From NCBI GenBank assembly GCA_036785705.1, contig JAWUZG010000029.1:15763501-15827500 (forward strand): DNA of 64,000 nucleotides, read 5' to 3'. The notes beneath the pieces are model-generated. The model saw only the letters and a program-made list of their open reading frames with translations. It ran no database searches and was not told the DNA's origin. The stretch comes from Acanthornis magna (Eukaryota > Chordata > Aves > Passeriformes > Acanthizidae). Both the position numbers and the translations under genes were made by a program. Position 1 is the first letter of the stretch, and every line of letters begins with the position of its first letter. Positions 1 through 12,481 of the stretch are shown piece by piece.

Positions 1-2344
1 ATTTCAAGTAATTTTCAAACTAGGAACTACAAATAAAACAGCAGGCTATGAAAAAGGCTGTGAAGGGAACTGTGGAGCAAAGCCAAGCCCACCATAGCAG
101 AAGCACTGCTACAAGAATGTCGACAGACGCCATTGGCAGAGGTTTAAAATTACATTCCCCTTCCCCTACAAGCCAGCAAAAAGGAAGATGACATGTTCTG
201 GTTTTTGAAAATTTTCTAAAAATAAAGGAGAGAATAATAAATTGAGAAATTCTAAGTAACAGCTGCTTCTCTCAAAGCTAAACTGCAATGAACTGAGGGC
301 TTTACAGACCAAGGACATTTTGAATGCTGGTGATGCTGGAGGTGGGGGGCATCCAGAAAGGAAACTAGAGAATCATCTTGAGGGGACACAGGGAAAGACT
401 CCTTGAACCATGAAGCTTGACTGAGCAGCAAATGTAGGTTTATTTGAGATGCTGAGATACCTGCTGTTTGTTTATCCTATTCTACTCAAGGAACCTGCAC
501 TTCGTGCATATTTTCTGTAAATAAACAAGATTACAGCAAATGATATACCTGACTACTATTTTTCATCTTAAGAGGAACAACTTGCCAGCACATATTGGCT
601 AACTGCTTCAGCAAAGTGGGTAATCGTATGAATTTGTAGTGTAAATTTAGAGGAGGTGACAAAGATGATTTGAAAGATAGAGTAGGTGACACCCATAAAT
701 CAGTGCACTACATTCACATGGTTTTAAAAGCTAGACTGTCTCTAGTTAGCTATTTAATATTTCTCAACAATATAAATTTATTTTAAAAAAAAAAAGGTCT
801 AGAGCCCCACTTGACAGCAAGCTTCCTATCCTAAAGAAATTGTAAATAGGGGGAAGAACACTGTTCCTTTATAAGAAAAGGGGCAATTTTCAAATAAGTA
901 TATGAAAAGAAATATTCCTGGGCCTTTGTACTACTGCAATTTACTGTACTGCCTAAAAGTACTGTCACATTTGTCTTGTATCTTTCACATGTCCAAATGC
1001 TCAATGCATCATCATGAAGAATTTTAAATGGAAAAGAGTCAAATGCAAACTTGTTAGGATTGCACCAAGCTGACTTGCATTTTGTTAAGCAAAATCACCT
1101 TTGTGTACTTGCAGGAAGAAGATTACTCTAGTTTGTCCTTAAGCAGCGAGCCATAGAGTCTGAATAACACTAACCAACTTGACTTTAGAAGATACTGATG
1201 TCTTCTCCTGTTGATATTGGTCAGGTATCATATGTAATTGCTGTTCTGTCACAGTGAGGGCTTACTGAAAGTTGGAATATTTGTTGAGAAATTCAGGCAT
1301 TTTGAACCAAAAAAAAGGGCACTTCATATCAGTTTAATTCAAGTGTTGCATTTTGATGAATCTAAAGGTTTTTTTCTCTTATGAAATACTGTATTTTTTT
1401 AAGAAATATTCTGAGCAGTCAGATTTCTAAGATTGAATGGCTCAACTCAATCAAATTGTCATTTTTCTAAAACACAGTTTCATCACAATAATGATCTCCA
1501 AGCAATGGTATTTTCCAGTTATCTCGAAGCAATGGTATTATCCAGTTAGCAAAAAACCCCAAAAAGTGACACTATGATAATTTAAAGTCTCCTATAAGCA
1601 ATTTGTTTGGTAGAAGACACTCCCATAAACACATCCCCTTTCCACTTGATTTCATTCTTGTCCCTTTGAATTCTGAATTGACAATTATGTCAAGTAATTA
1701 TTTGCTCATTTCCACTAACAACAAATGGTGACCATTGTGATTGCTCTAAACAAGTGAGTTGTCCAGGTCTACTCCCGCGCATTTTGAAGATCTATAGCTA
1801 TGAAAGTAGATAGGCAAAAATACTAACTTTGTGATTTATCAATGAGGCAAGCAAGGAGCTATGAAAGAGAAATACTCACTGCAAAGGCAACAGGAATTTT
1901 CAGACCATTTATGTTAAATGGCAGCTTTGAGTGAAGATGAAAAAAAGGATGAACACATCTGTCAGGACTTGGTCTTTTATGATAAGCAGTAATAACAAAA
2001 ATCTCAAGGTAAGTAGATAATATTTTGCCCTGCTAACTATTATTTGTTGGCTTTAATTTTTTTAATTAAGAAACCCCACCTTATATCTACAACCTTACAG
2101 CTCCTTTCATTTTAAGCAGAAAAATAATTTCTTTTGTTTAGAATCCCAGATTTTCTGTGCTTTGCAATACCATGCTAGACATTTACTGCTGGCAACAATT
2201 AGCAACAATTGAAGAAGTTGCTTCATTCTGACAAGAAATGAATGAGTTACCATCTACACTTCTCATTAAAAAACTAATCTGAAAAGCCACTGTTGAAAGT
2301 ATTTTGCAGCATTTTGTCAGCTACATGTTTTATTGTACCTTTTG
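1..2344. other. Gene-free AT-rich stretch
   Basis: No coding exon, RNA gene or recognisable transposon was seen. The sequence is AT-rich with frequent stops in all frames. The only structure noted is the 27-bp tandem duplication at 1494-1547, listed separately. Confidence 0.6.
1494..1547. repeat. 27-bp tandem duplication, two units
   Basis: Positions 1494-1520 and 1521-1547 are near-identical direct repeats. Each contains the core aagcaatggtatt followed by ccagtta, and they differ at about two bases. This looks like a local slippage duplication with no known function. Confidence 0.85.
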
Positions 2345-2880
2345 TTGGCCTTGACAGGCTTCAGATGGGGGTTCATGCAAACCTCATGGAGCTCAACAAG
2401 GTCAGGTGGAAGGTCCACACCAGCACAAACACAGCCTGGGGTTGAATGGATAAGGCCATGAAGATGCACATGCGGGTGAAGCACCTCTGTTATGGAAACA
2501 GGGTGAGAGAGCTGGGGCTCTTCAGCCTGGAGAAGAGAACGTGCCAGAGCAACCTTAGAGCAGCCTTCTAGGGAGCTAGAAGAGAGCTGGAGATGGAGAG
2601 TTTTACAAGGGCATATAGTGATAGGACAAGGGAGAACAGCTTGAAACTGAGAGAGGGTAGATTTAGATTAGGTATTAGGAAGAAACTTTTTATTCTGAGG
2701 GTAAACAGGTTGCCCAGAGAGGTTGTGGGCGCCCCACCCCTGAAAGTGTTCAAGGCCAGGCTGGATGGGGCCCTGACCAACGTGGTCTAACGGAAGCTGT
2801 CCCTACCCATGGGAGTGAAGTTGGAACTAGATGATCTTTAAAGTCCCATACAGCCCAAATCATTCTATTTCTATGATTTT
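2345..2880 (+). mobile_element. CR1 LINE 3' fragment with internal deletion
   Basis: This is a 5'-truncated CR1 non-LTR retrotransposon, the dominant avian LINE. Characteristic phrases appear in order: acctcatggagctcaacaag (about 2381), ctcttcagcctggagaagag (about 2518), gataggacaaggga (about 2622), gttgcccagagaggttgtgg (about 2709), ggaactagatgatctttaaa (about 2823), and a terminal cattctatttctatgat tail. Several hundred bases expected between the first phrase and the ctcttcagcc phrase are missing, so the copy carries an internal deletion near 2440-2460. The upstream part derives from the end of the reverse-transcriptase frame, now broken. The short open frames across 2568-2790 on both strands are by-products of the repeat. 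Confidence 0.92.
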
Positions 2881-3242
2881 CTGGTCCAGAAACCTACAGT
2901 GACCTGGTCTCAGAGCACCACAAACCCACCCTTGATGTTTGTTCACTCTTTTGTAGGAGATGTTAAAAGCTCATTTTTTTTCTGTGTGCTGCTTGCTCTG
3001 CGGCATATGAGCTGAGCCTCGGAGATTTCTGTTCATGGCCTGTGAAGGTCAGTGTCTTTTTAAGATTTCATTTTGGAGACAGCAGGTAAAGTAAGATTGC
3101 AGACTCTGTCATAGCTGTGCTGGTTACAGTTTCTAATATTTTGACTAATACAAATAATTTCATAACATCATGCAATACCTGTTGCTGATAAATGCTATTT
3201 CACAATTCTTAAAAGAGAAAAAGATGCCTCATGCCTCTGACA
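2881..3242. other. Gene-free spacer between CR1 and (AT)n
   Basis: Unique AT-rich sequence. No gene, RNA or repeat was recognised. Confidence 0.5.
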
Positions 3243-3256
3243 TCATATATATATAT

Positions 3257-3290
<34 letters not shown>
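3243..3290. repeat. (AT)n microsatellite
   Basis: A dinucleotide AT run starts near 3244, is interrupted once by ttctc at 3256-3260, and continues as about 14 uninterrupted AT units from 3261. The interruption suggests an older, partly decayed microsatellite. Short frames reading Ile-Tyr repeats on both strands are produced by this run and are not genes. Confidence 0.95.
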
Positions 3291-3291
<1 letters not shown>

Positions 3292-4120
3292 AAGACCAGA
3301 TTTCTCCAGATATCACGAATTTTTTTCTTACTGCTTGTTTATTTTTGAAGTTTTCCATAATCTTTTCAGACCCTCTTTCCAGTGCGGCCAGTTCACACAT
3401 TTTAGCTTGTGAAAAACATAAAGTCATACTATTTTTAACTCACTATTAAAAGATACTAATTTAATTTAAAAAATTGGAGCTTTGCATATAGCTATTATAG
3501 AGACATAGCTGGTTAAAGCATATAAGTTTCTACATAGCAAACACCAATAGGTTAATAACAGATTCTTCTGAGACTGAATAACCTTCTTGAAAACAGAATA
3601 TCCTAAGACACTCTACACTGTGCCTTTTAAGTGTCAGGTGAAGGTTATTTTTAGGTTTGTGAAAATTTTTGCCCTATTGAAATGGATTTAATCAGCCAGG
3701 GCTGATTGAATTAAGCAGCTGTTTACTGTGAGAATAAAACACAGAACCAAAATATTGTTCAAGTCAAGAAGAAAGGGATGTATTTTTTGCTTTTCATGTC
3801 ATGAGTTGCAAAAACCACAGAAAAACAGTGTGTACTCATAAATACAAAACACTACAAGAAGTAATTTCACTGTTGAAAGTGCTTCTTGTTTTCTGTCGTT
3901 TATTCCTTCCAGAATTTGTACATAACTGCAAATTCAGAGGTAAGTGTTTACACTGAGGATGGATGAAAGGTAGTTGTGAGATGCCCACATCCCTTGCAGA
4001 CCCAGAGCATCAGCCAGCCCCACATGTTGGTTCGTCTGCCATTCTTGACGGTGTCACTAAAACAACCCCTTTGTCCTTGCACAGCTGTGCTGAGTGCTGC
4101 TCACCCTCCAGCTCAGCGAC
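3291..4120. other. Gene-free AT-rich stretch
   Basis: No recognised gene or transposon. A short inverted repeat, aatcagc and gctgatt around cagg, lies near 3691-3708. The overlapping open frames near 3960-4350 show no domain and run into the tandem repeat that follows. Confidence 0.5.
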
Positions 4121-4183
4121 TGTCTGCTGGGGGTCTCTCCTTGTCTGCTGGGGGTCTCCCCTTGTCTGCTGGGGGTTTCCTTT
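4121..4183. repeat. 21-bp tandem repeat, three units
   Basis: Three consecutive copies begin at 4121, 4142 and 4163. Each starts tgtctgctgggggt and then has a variable ctctcct, ctcccct or ttccttt end. Because 21 is a multiple of three, all frames stay open across it, which explains the overlapping short frames on both strands here. I see no sign of a real protein. Confidence 0.9.
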
Positions 4184-7002
4184 CCCATTCCTGATAACCA
4201 CCTACAAGTCTGTCATATGCTAGTGACAACATGCCTCACTGCAAGGGAGAGATACCACAGACCTCTGCCTTCTCAGTTTGTAGGTTCCCCAGGGGTGGTA
4301 ACAACATGGAGAGGGGGAATGAGGGATATCTATGATGACACACCTGGGTGAGAGACAGTAAATTTTGCATCTTCTGAAAAAATGCAGAAGCTGTGCCTCT
4401 GTTTTGTTACAGAATTTATGTTAGCTGTAGCTTGGACTCAATCATAAAGTTGCTTTTCTAAGCACTATGAAGTCTTAGCATCTTTTAAAAATATTTCTTA
4501 ACTATCATGTGTTGTCATCTCTAAAAAAAAAATCAAATATGTGATTTTAAGTTGTTCTGGGACATTAAACAAACTGCCATCGCTTTTTCTTATCCTACAG
4601 CTTGAAATTCTATCATCTTCTGTGGCCTATTTCTTGGATTAAATATATGACTTTAAATGGTGAGAAAAATGATAAATTTCTCAGGAAATTTTAGGATTTG
4701 CTGTACACTTATCCAGAATCAGAACAATTTTTCTTCCTTACAGATGACAACTCTCATCAATCTTTTGCAGATAGACAAATGAAAATATAAGTTGCGATCC
4801 ATGCATAGTATTATAGCCACAGGTTGCTGGTAAAAAATTGTTTAAGTTCAGCTAGCTGAAAGTTTGTGACTTCTTCACTAATAGAAGCTTTCTCTCTCCT
4901 CCACCTGTGATGCTGGCAAGCCCAAAGGCTAAGATCTAGCATTTGGGTTTGTTTCTCTCACTGCTTTTGAAAGGAGAGTGATAAAGGATATCTGTATGCC
5001 ATTGTGGTCACAAATGCTGTCAAAAACCATGAGATTTGTACAGAAGAGGCAGCACCTGCTTCCGCCAACTTCACGCTATATTAAGAATCCCCTTTTTCCT
5101 GCTCAGAAGTGGCAGACAGGCTTGACCCTTAGTTTCTATATGTCACCTCTCATACATTTTAAAATTCATTATAATCTTGGATACACTTTTCAAAACCATT
5201 AATGGCTACTGTGCCATCATCAAGGTTTGTATTTTGCAGCAGACACTCACTCCGAAGTGAAGGATTTTCTGCATACCTGAAAGTTCACCATTTCTTTTGT
5301 AAAAGGTGTTAGGGTTCTGTTGTTCCTTCTTTCTCTCTCTTTGTCTCAGTGGTTTTTTTTCCCCTCTCTCCTTTACACCTGCCCTCCAACTGCAGCTGCT
5401 GTATCCTGGGGCCTGATTTCATTCTGTAATGATTATTTCAGAGTTTCTGTGATCCCTAGTCTCCAGTTCTGCAGACAAAGTTTTCTCTGTCATGTTTATT
5501 TGCCCACTCATCTGAAATCCTAGAGTAAAAGATGTGAAATAATGCATCATTCAGAAAGAAACTGTTCATGTTCCTGCTTTGCACACCGTTACCAAAATAT
5601 AATCTATTTTATTGACAACACAAGTAATTCCAGGACATATTACTGTATCAAAAATTCCTTCAGTAATGGACTTAATATAGTATTTATTGCCCTTTAACTT
5701 AGCACTTGTACTTGAATGACAATAGTCCCATGTTTTAATGTCCCTTATCACACACTTGTATACTCTAGCAAAGATTTTCACTGTGTTATAAAATGTAAGT
5801 GATATCAAATTTCTCTCTTCTTTATAGTTTAAAAAACTAAGCAAAAAGAGCCCAACTAGATTTGGATTTTGTTTCAAAAAAGAAATATCTATCTACAGAG
5901 TGTAGATGCATGTATTTATATTTTTTAATTTATGTATGGATAAATTGGGCTTGATTCTATTGTCTCCATTGAAGTCACTGAAGCCAGTTTGGTTAAGTGA
6001 CAGAGCCAGCTGTGTATGACACAGTGTGGGTATGTGTATTTGGTCTGTGTGAACTGAAAAATATCCTATTGGGACTAATATAAAATACAACAAACTAATA
6101 AAGTTTGGATCAATGTTTTCCTAGGTGGAGCAAAGCAGTCATATGATTAAAATAGCTGGAATAGAGCTTATTGCAGAAATAAGTAGCTTAAATGTCAAAA
6201 ATATGCGATCAATCAGAGAACAGTTTATGTGCTGTATAGTATAACTGCACACTGATAGATACACAAATCTCCAGAGATTGTTTCTAGCCCAAATTGTTGA
6301 TATTCTATTGTTTTAAGGAAAGCATATGAAATACAACAAAATTTAACACTGACAAAAATGCCCTGCCACAGTGTAAGGTCAGAACAGGCACTCATATTAT
6401 CAGAAAGTGCCTCTGCTATAGATGTTACAAAAGGAACTGCCCCTCTTGGCTCTATAAGGCTCCTGCAGCTTCTGATTCTCATTATGTCCACCAACTCTTA
6501 GCCTCATAGGTTATGAAAGCATCTTCTTCAACTTCCTTTCCCAGCGCTTTGTAAAATGATGTTCAAGTGCATATTATATATTTACCTCCTTTTTAAATTT
6601 ATTTTCTTCCTTCTGCATTTAGGAGAGTGTCTTGAAAATCGGTCCTATGGGGATGCTCCTAGGCTCCCTGGACAGCTGTTTCTATGAAATGACTTCACTA
6701 CTTTTAGACACACGTGCTTTTGTTCTCTTTTCCAAATTGCTTGTGGGAATGGAAGAAAGAAGAGAATGAATTTTTTTACTTTCTCTCTAAAGTGTGTACC
6801 TACAAGTATATTGGTGAAGGTCATCATCATCTGAGGAGGGTGAGGGAGGAACTTGAGAGCTTGATTTTTCCAAGCTATTTCCTCTTAATATGTCCATAAA
6901 ATTTATATTTAATTGGCTGACAACCTTTTAGTTATGTGGCAACCCAGCCCAGCAGTGAGATCTTGAGATCTCTGGTGAATGGCCACTGTACACATGCAGG
7001 TT
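4184..7002. other. Gene-free AT-rich stretch
   Basis: Long unique sequence. A pyrimidine-rich tract lies at about 5322-5375. The longest frame, 103 codons on the minus strand at 5566-5877, has no recognisable domain, signal peptide or Kozak-like context. A short inverted repeat, gagatct-tg-agatctc, lies at 6957-6972. Confidence 0.5.
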
Positions 7003-7062
7003 GGATGTGGGACTCAATGGCCTTAGAGGTCTTTTCCAACCTTAAGGATTCTGTGAAATACC
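7003..7062 (+). mobile_element. CR1-like 3' tail fragment
   Basis: The stretch reads gactcaatggccttagaggt followed by cttttccaaccttaaggatt and ctgtga. This matches the 3' end shared by several CR1 subfamilies (act-caatgatct-agaggtcttttccaacc-t-atgattctgtga). Only about 60 bases are recognisable. It could instead be the tail of a CR1-mobilised SINE whose head is too decayed to identify. Confidence 0.65.
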
Positions 7063-7568
7063 CATGAAGAAAGAGTCCACTGTGACCCTTTCTAGTCCAG
7101 ACCACATACATGTAGGAAGTGAAAAACATTCAGGATAAGCTGGATGATTGTGCATGCCAGTTCTCCCTGGGGGTTTACCCAGCAAGGGAGGTTCACAGTT
7201 CAACTTGTCTCAGAAAAGATAATCATGTTTCATCAAAAGTCACCAGAGAGAGCAGGAAAAGCATCTGTTGGAAATGCAAGGCACAATCAAGAGTGGTATT
7301 TAAATGTTGGTGGATACTAGGCATAAAGACATGGCACCTACACTGGTTTTCAGGTTTGGACTTTCTGAATAAGCATAAGAGTTTTTGAGTGGCAACTGAT
7401 TTTAGAAAAAGTGAGTAAATATGTTTCTAAGGAGAAAATAATCTGTCCCTTCTGAGACAAATTAAGGAAACGGTGACACTGCTGGTGTTGCTGGATGTCT
7501 GTCAGAGCTGAGTAAAACCATCTTGGCTTTTGTGAAAAAGAAAATATTTGGGTATAGATTTACATCAC
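7063..7568. other. Gene-free stretch between CR1 tail and LTR
   Basis: Unique sequence with one 89-codon plus-strand frame (7119-7388) that shows no domain. Nothing else was recognised. Confidence 0.5.
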
Positions 7569-7982
7569 AGTTGTGGTTTAGGAACAGTATTCTGTTTTAA
7601 TTCTATTTAATGTTCTTACTGAAAACCACCCTGTTCCTTCCCCTCCACACCCTTCAACTGGAGGCAGAAAAGGGAAAGATCATGGGTTAAGAACAATTTA
7701 CTGTAAACAGCAAGGGCATAAGAAAACAAACAGTAACCACAAAAATATTAATAACAGAAGGTGTACAAAGAAGAAATTATTTACACAGAAAACCCTTGAC
7801 AATAAACAAATGGCAGACCATTCCCTCTGCCATGTTTTCTCGACCTGCAGGAACCCCTTCTCCATGGAAAAGAGAGGGTCTCTTTCCCCTGCCTCCAGCA
7901 ATGATGTCAGGAGGTATAGAACATCAGGGTCCTAGCCCCTCATGGCTATTGTGAAAAAATTAACCTGTCCAGAACAAGGATA
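7569..7982 (-). mobile_element. Degraded antisense solo LTR, ERVL-type family
   Basis: The reverse complement aligns by eye along its length with the better-preserved LTR at 36541-36985. The end ttgtggtttaggaacagtat corresponds to that LTR's right terminus (rev-comp cgtggtttaggaatggtat). A block near 7680-7760, read in reverse, matches ctgttattaatatt, gttactgtttgtttncttat and gctgttt-c-gtaaat. The far end, aaaaaattaacctgtccaga plus acaagga, corresponds to its left terminus tgtcctggttcc. Termini are mutated and I see no convincing target-site duplication, so it is older than the 36.5-kb copy. There is no coding part. Confidence 0.85.
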
Positions 7983-10900
7983 ATAATTCTTCATGAGAAC
8001 TGTTTTAAAATTATATATGAATTACAACTTTCAAACTAGAACATATGTCTTTACAGTTTTTATTCCTCCTTTTTTCCAGACAGCTGTATTGCTCATATGC
8101 TCTTCTACTAACAATATGCAGGGCCCCAAAAAGCCAGCTTGCTACAGCGGGAGGTAGGAACAGCAAACTAAAGGTTACTGCAAAGTTATTGCAGTGGAAA
8201 TGCTATGCTTCAAATAACATATTAATGTACAAAATGTCTACAAAGGACTATTTTTAAGAAGGCAATGTCAAGTTGTACAATTTTATAAAGTGTTTTTTTA
8301 CAAAGCTGAGCTGCTCTCTTTGCATGTTGTTAAAGCATTAAGGTATAATCTTTATATGGGAAATAACACAATGGACAAATAAACATTTAGTAGGGTTTTT
8401 TAATTGGTGGTTAATTTCTAAAACGTAGTATCAGTTTCCTGTTTATTAGTTTATTTCAACATGTACATCATAGTGGTGATGTATTATTAAACTATAGTAT
8501 GGTTATCACTTTTTGCATTGTGAAGTAATAAAGAAAAATGTCAGAAACAGATTTCTGTTTGACAGATGCTCTATCACTTACAGTTCAAAGTGTGAAACAC
8601 ATCAGGGTCAAAATGTATGCAAAAATTAATAATCTGAACTTCTGTTGTGACTTAAATAAAATAAAAACTCACCCCTTTCCCACGGGGCAGGGGAGAAAAG
8701 TAATTTGGTAGAAATAATGAGAATGCTGTTTACTACATATTACCTTTTTTATTACCATGAAAAAATAGAAGAATTTTACATACAACAATCAGAATAAAGA
8801 AACCTCTTTATTTCTTGTGAATTGTGTACTTCTAGTAGTTTATTTAAAACCAAATGTGGTAATACAGGGTGAAAGATACATCTCCTCTGAGCTCCTTGAT
8901 CAGACTGATATGTGGAAGGCTAGCAAGAAATCAAGGTTTGTAACCTCTTCTGCAAGTATCATCATGCCTTTTTCTCTAAGAAGGGACAATCTTGTGTGTG
9001 CTGTTTTCTACGAGCAAGAACGAGAAAAGCTATCAAATAAGTAAAATATAAAATGTGAAATGTTTAATCAATGTTTGATGAGGAAGATGGAGTAAAAGGA
9101 AGATTTCAATACCTACTAAAATCCAAAGTCTAGTGGTCAGGCCATTGCTTCCTCTAAATAGTCCCTCTCACCAGTAATAGCTCCTGTAACTCGTGCCTTA
9201 TCTTCATTTAAATTACAGATTTAAGGCACAGAAGAAACTGTGTCTCATCTTCATTTAAATTACAATATACAGACTCTTAATATGACCCAAAGTAAAACAA
9301 AATTTGGCTCTTGCCCTTTGGCAATATCTAGTGGTGAAAAAAAATCCAAAATGTTTTAACTGGTTGAGGAATTTTAAGAAGAATTAACACCTTGAGTAAA
9401 TTAGAGTGATCCCTGGAGGGATCCCCAATTGGTCAAGTAGGAGGAAAAATTGTCATTAATTATTGTTTTAGTGGAGATTTTATAGAATAAGAGAAAGACT
9501 TAAATCCAAACACATTTCTATCAGACCAAGGGATGGATCTGAGTCACAAAATGCAAATGTCACAGGACTTCCATTCCAAAGTCTGATGCTGGCATGTGGG
9601 ATTTTCAGCTAACAAAACCTGTAGGGCAAGTAGTACCCATCTGGGGAAAGTACCCATGATATAAAAGGCCAGATGAGGATCAATACCATTAATATATCGC
9701 TTTCCTCAGTGCTATTTCCAGGCTGTGTATTTGAAGCAGATTAATAGACAAGTCTAAATTGTTTCAGTAAGCAATTTGGATGTGGAGCTTGATTCACCTT
9801 GAGCAGAAAGACAAAAGACCTGACACAATTCACAGACTGTGATCCAGATTCTGTTCAATGCAGAAACTTAAAAGAATGGGTGGTGTAAGAAAGAGTGAGC
9901 TCTCAAGCAGGGAGGGAAAAAGTAATGTGAAGACTATGACATTTTATTTTCCTGATAAACTCATTTAGAAAAACTGTCCATTTGGTTCTTGCAAACAGGG
10001 ACTCCAGCTGTGTATAGCAACTTGGTATTTATACAAAATTTTGCATAAATGGAATATGCAACTGACAATCTGACCTGTGTTATTTTCTAGTTATTTCAAG
10101 TTATTTCAAGTTCTGGCTGAAGGCAGCTGAAGACAAAGGTTTTAACTAGAAATAGTTTGAAAATATGGAAGAAAGCTTCCAAAAATTGTGTTCCAGAAAA
10201 TATGTGCTTGGTTTTTTAGTTGTGTCAGTCCTATTGATTTTTTTCCCTCTGATATTTTCTTGTTTTAATTGCTATTTCTAACCCTGCTCATAAGTAGAAA
10301 CTAAATTACTTTATCTCAACTAAGCTAGTATTTAACAGACCTGCGAAAACACAGATATTTAAATATATTAGCTTTTACAGATCTTCATATATTTAAGAAG
10401 TATTTAAAATCTGGTGACAAGGACTTAATGATTTTTAAATACAATAACCTTGATTATGTATTACAATAAATAATATTTTTTCACAAATAACTGCCTTTTT
10501 ATTAAGTATTTTAGTTATGCAGTTTAAACGTAAAATGCTCAAAGGGCAGTTTACAGAATGAACTGTAAATGTCTGTTAAAAGTCAGTTTAAAATTTTATG
10601 CAACTGCAGTTTCTTGGCATTGAAAGAAATTTGGCACCTAGTGTGTGGTCCCAAGTGCTAAATTCTTTTATTCTGACTGAAACATATTATGTGGGCCAGA
10701 GCAAGAGAGGCTGCCCTGTTAGAGAGTGGATCACTTGAGTAGGGTAACAGGAGCTAAGTACTGAAGTGTTCTAAGGAGAGGTAAAGCAAATACCATCCTA
10801 AGAATGGAAGAAGGTTCTGAACAATATCTGGAACAAGAAACCAGGGGGAAAAAAAAAAAGCTTTTTATGTATATCAATACATTTGAAACAGATGCCAAAC

Positions 10901-12481
10901 ATTCAAGACCAGGTATTTTGAACAATTGAGATCAAATTATAACAGAAATCAGAAGTCCCAAAATGAGAAAAGTATTCTCAGAAAGGGGGTTTTTGTACAT
11001 AAAAAACAAATGCAGATTTGGCAGGCTGAGGAAGGCAACCAAAACGGACCATATGTTTTGAGGGGAGAGAACAAGAAGTGTTAATGCATTGGATAAGTAA
11101 GTCTTAAAAAAAGTCTCTCCTATGAAAAGAGAGAAATGGAACAAGATCAAACACTCAAAAGAAAGTCTAAATAATGAATTGGAATTTCCCGAGAAGAAAT
11201 AGGATGAAAAATTGTGCAGGATAAGGAAAAAAATCAGATTTAAGCAGTGTCTGGTGTTTAGATGAAAATATATTTGGAAGAAGTAAAACCATCTTCTAGA
11301 AAAGTCAGTGGAGGATGACTGAATGAGTCTTAAATTAAGCTAATGATGCAGTTTTAGACAACAAGTTAAAGAAGGGCTGTCTGTGGAATTTATTCAAAGA
11401 ATTATGTGTGAGAGCTGAAACATCAGCTTAAATAGTAGTGAAATCTTTATAATTTATAAAATAAACCCTGGTACCCAAGCTTGTATACTAGCAGCAACAA
11501 AGGCTTTGGAGCAAAGTTAGTTGTGTTAAAATAGGGAATGCTTGAAGAAGAGAGCAAGAGAATAATTCCCAGTATAAATGTGTATGAAGGAAGGTTACAA
11601 AAAAGCAACCGAACCTGTATCAAAAGGTTCTTTGACGAAATAAGTTCAACAAGCTTCTGAACAATTATCTTAGCTATCTAGAGGTAACACCCGTAGAAAA
11701 CCAGGGCTTTTGGATGTCAAATTTAAGTGCTTACTAAATGGGACACATTAAATATTGTTATGATAGTTAAAAGACCACATTCAGTGGTTATGAGATTAAA
11801 TGGTTTTCAGAGGAATAAGATAATAGTATTTTACTTCAAGTCCAGGGTGTCCAAGCTCAATGGCGTCAAAGATAGTGCTGTAGAAAATGACAGGAGAATG
11901 CTTTAAAAAGCTGAAAAAAAAATCAGATTCCAATTTGGCATTTCTGAATTTCAGGGCAACATCCTTTAAATTTGATCTGTCACCAGATGAAACAGGATTT
12001 GACAGAAAACTTAGAGCCAGACACTTTGATTGTATAACCTCTTCTTTTAACTTACAAGTAAGTTAGAAAAAGACAAAAATTAAACAGAAAGTGTACTTGG
12101 GGAGTGGAAACTATCATGCAGCCTGTACATCTGTGGGGCAACACACATGCCAGACAAACGTGAGCAAACACCTGCTGTTGAACATACAGGAGGGACTGGA
12201 GAAAACTCCTCCTCTTCAGGAAGAAACTGAATAAGAGGTGAATTCTGAAAATATAAGTCTAGAAACGGAAGCAGCTGCAAAGAAGTTGGTAAAAGACACT
12301 GTACAGCAGTAGCTGAAGAGCTGAAGATAGGAAGAGTTCTAAAGGTTCCTTCAGGAGACCAGAGGAAGGATACAAAAGGACCTCTTGCAGCAGGTGGTTG
12401 CCAAAGAATCTCTTCTACAATCATCAAGAAGAAGCAGTTAACACAGATCTTTTCTTGAATGCAGCTTTGAACATGTCCCTT
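7983..12481. other. Gene-free AT-rich stretch
   Basis: About 4.5 kb of mostly unique sequence. Notable small items are a repeated tcttcatttaaattaca at 9201-9217 and 9248-9264, a gatccc/gggatc inverted repeat near 9407-9423, an octamer-type motif atgcaaat at 9551-9558, and purine-rich sequence at 10690-11800 that could hide an old unrecognised repeat. A 115-codon minus-strand frame at 12080-12427 has no recognisable domain. Confidence 0.45.
9193..9264. repeat. Short direct and inverted repeats
   Basis: The 17-mer tcttcatttaaattaca occurs at 9201-9217 and again at 9248-9264, 47 bases apart. The first copy also sits in the loop of a small hairpin whose arms are gtgcctta (about 9193) and taaggcac (about 9222). 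This suggests a local duplication with partial decay. Confidence 0.7.

Noticed and set aside
3231..3449. 72-codon frames on both strands rich in Ile and Tyr
   Set aside because: They are translations of the (AT)n microsatellite.
12080..12427. 115-codon minus-strand frame as a gene
   Set aside because: No recognisable domain and no convincing start context. It abuts an LTR and is likely chance.
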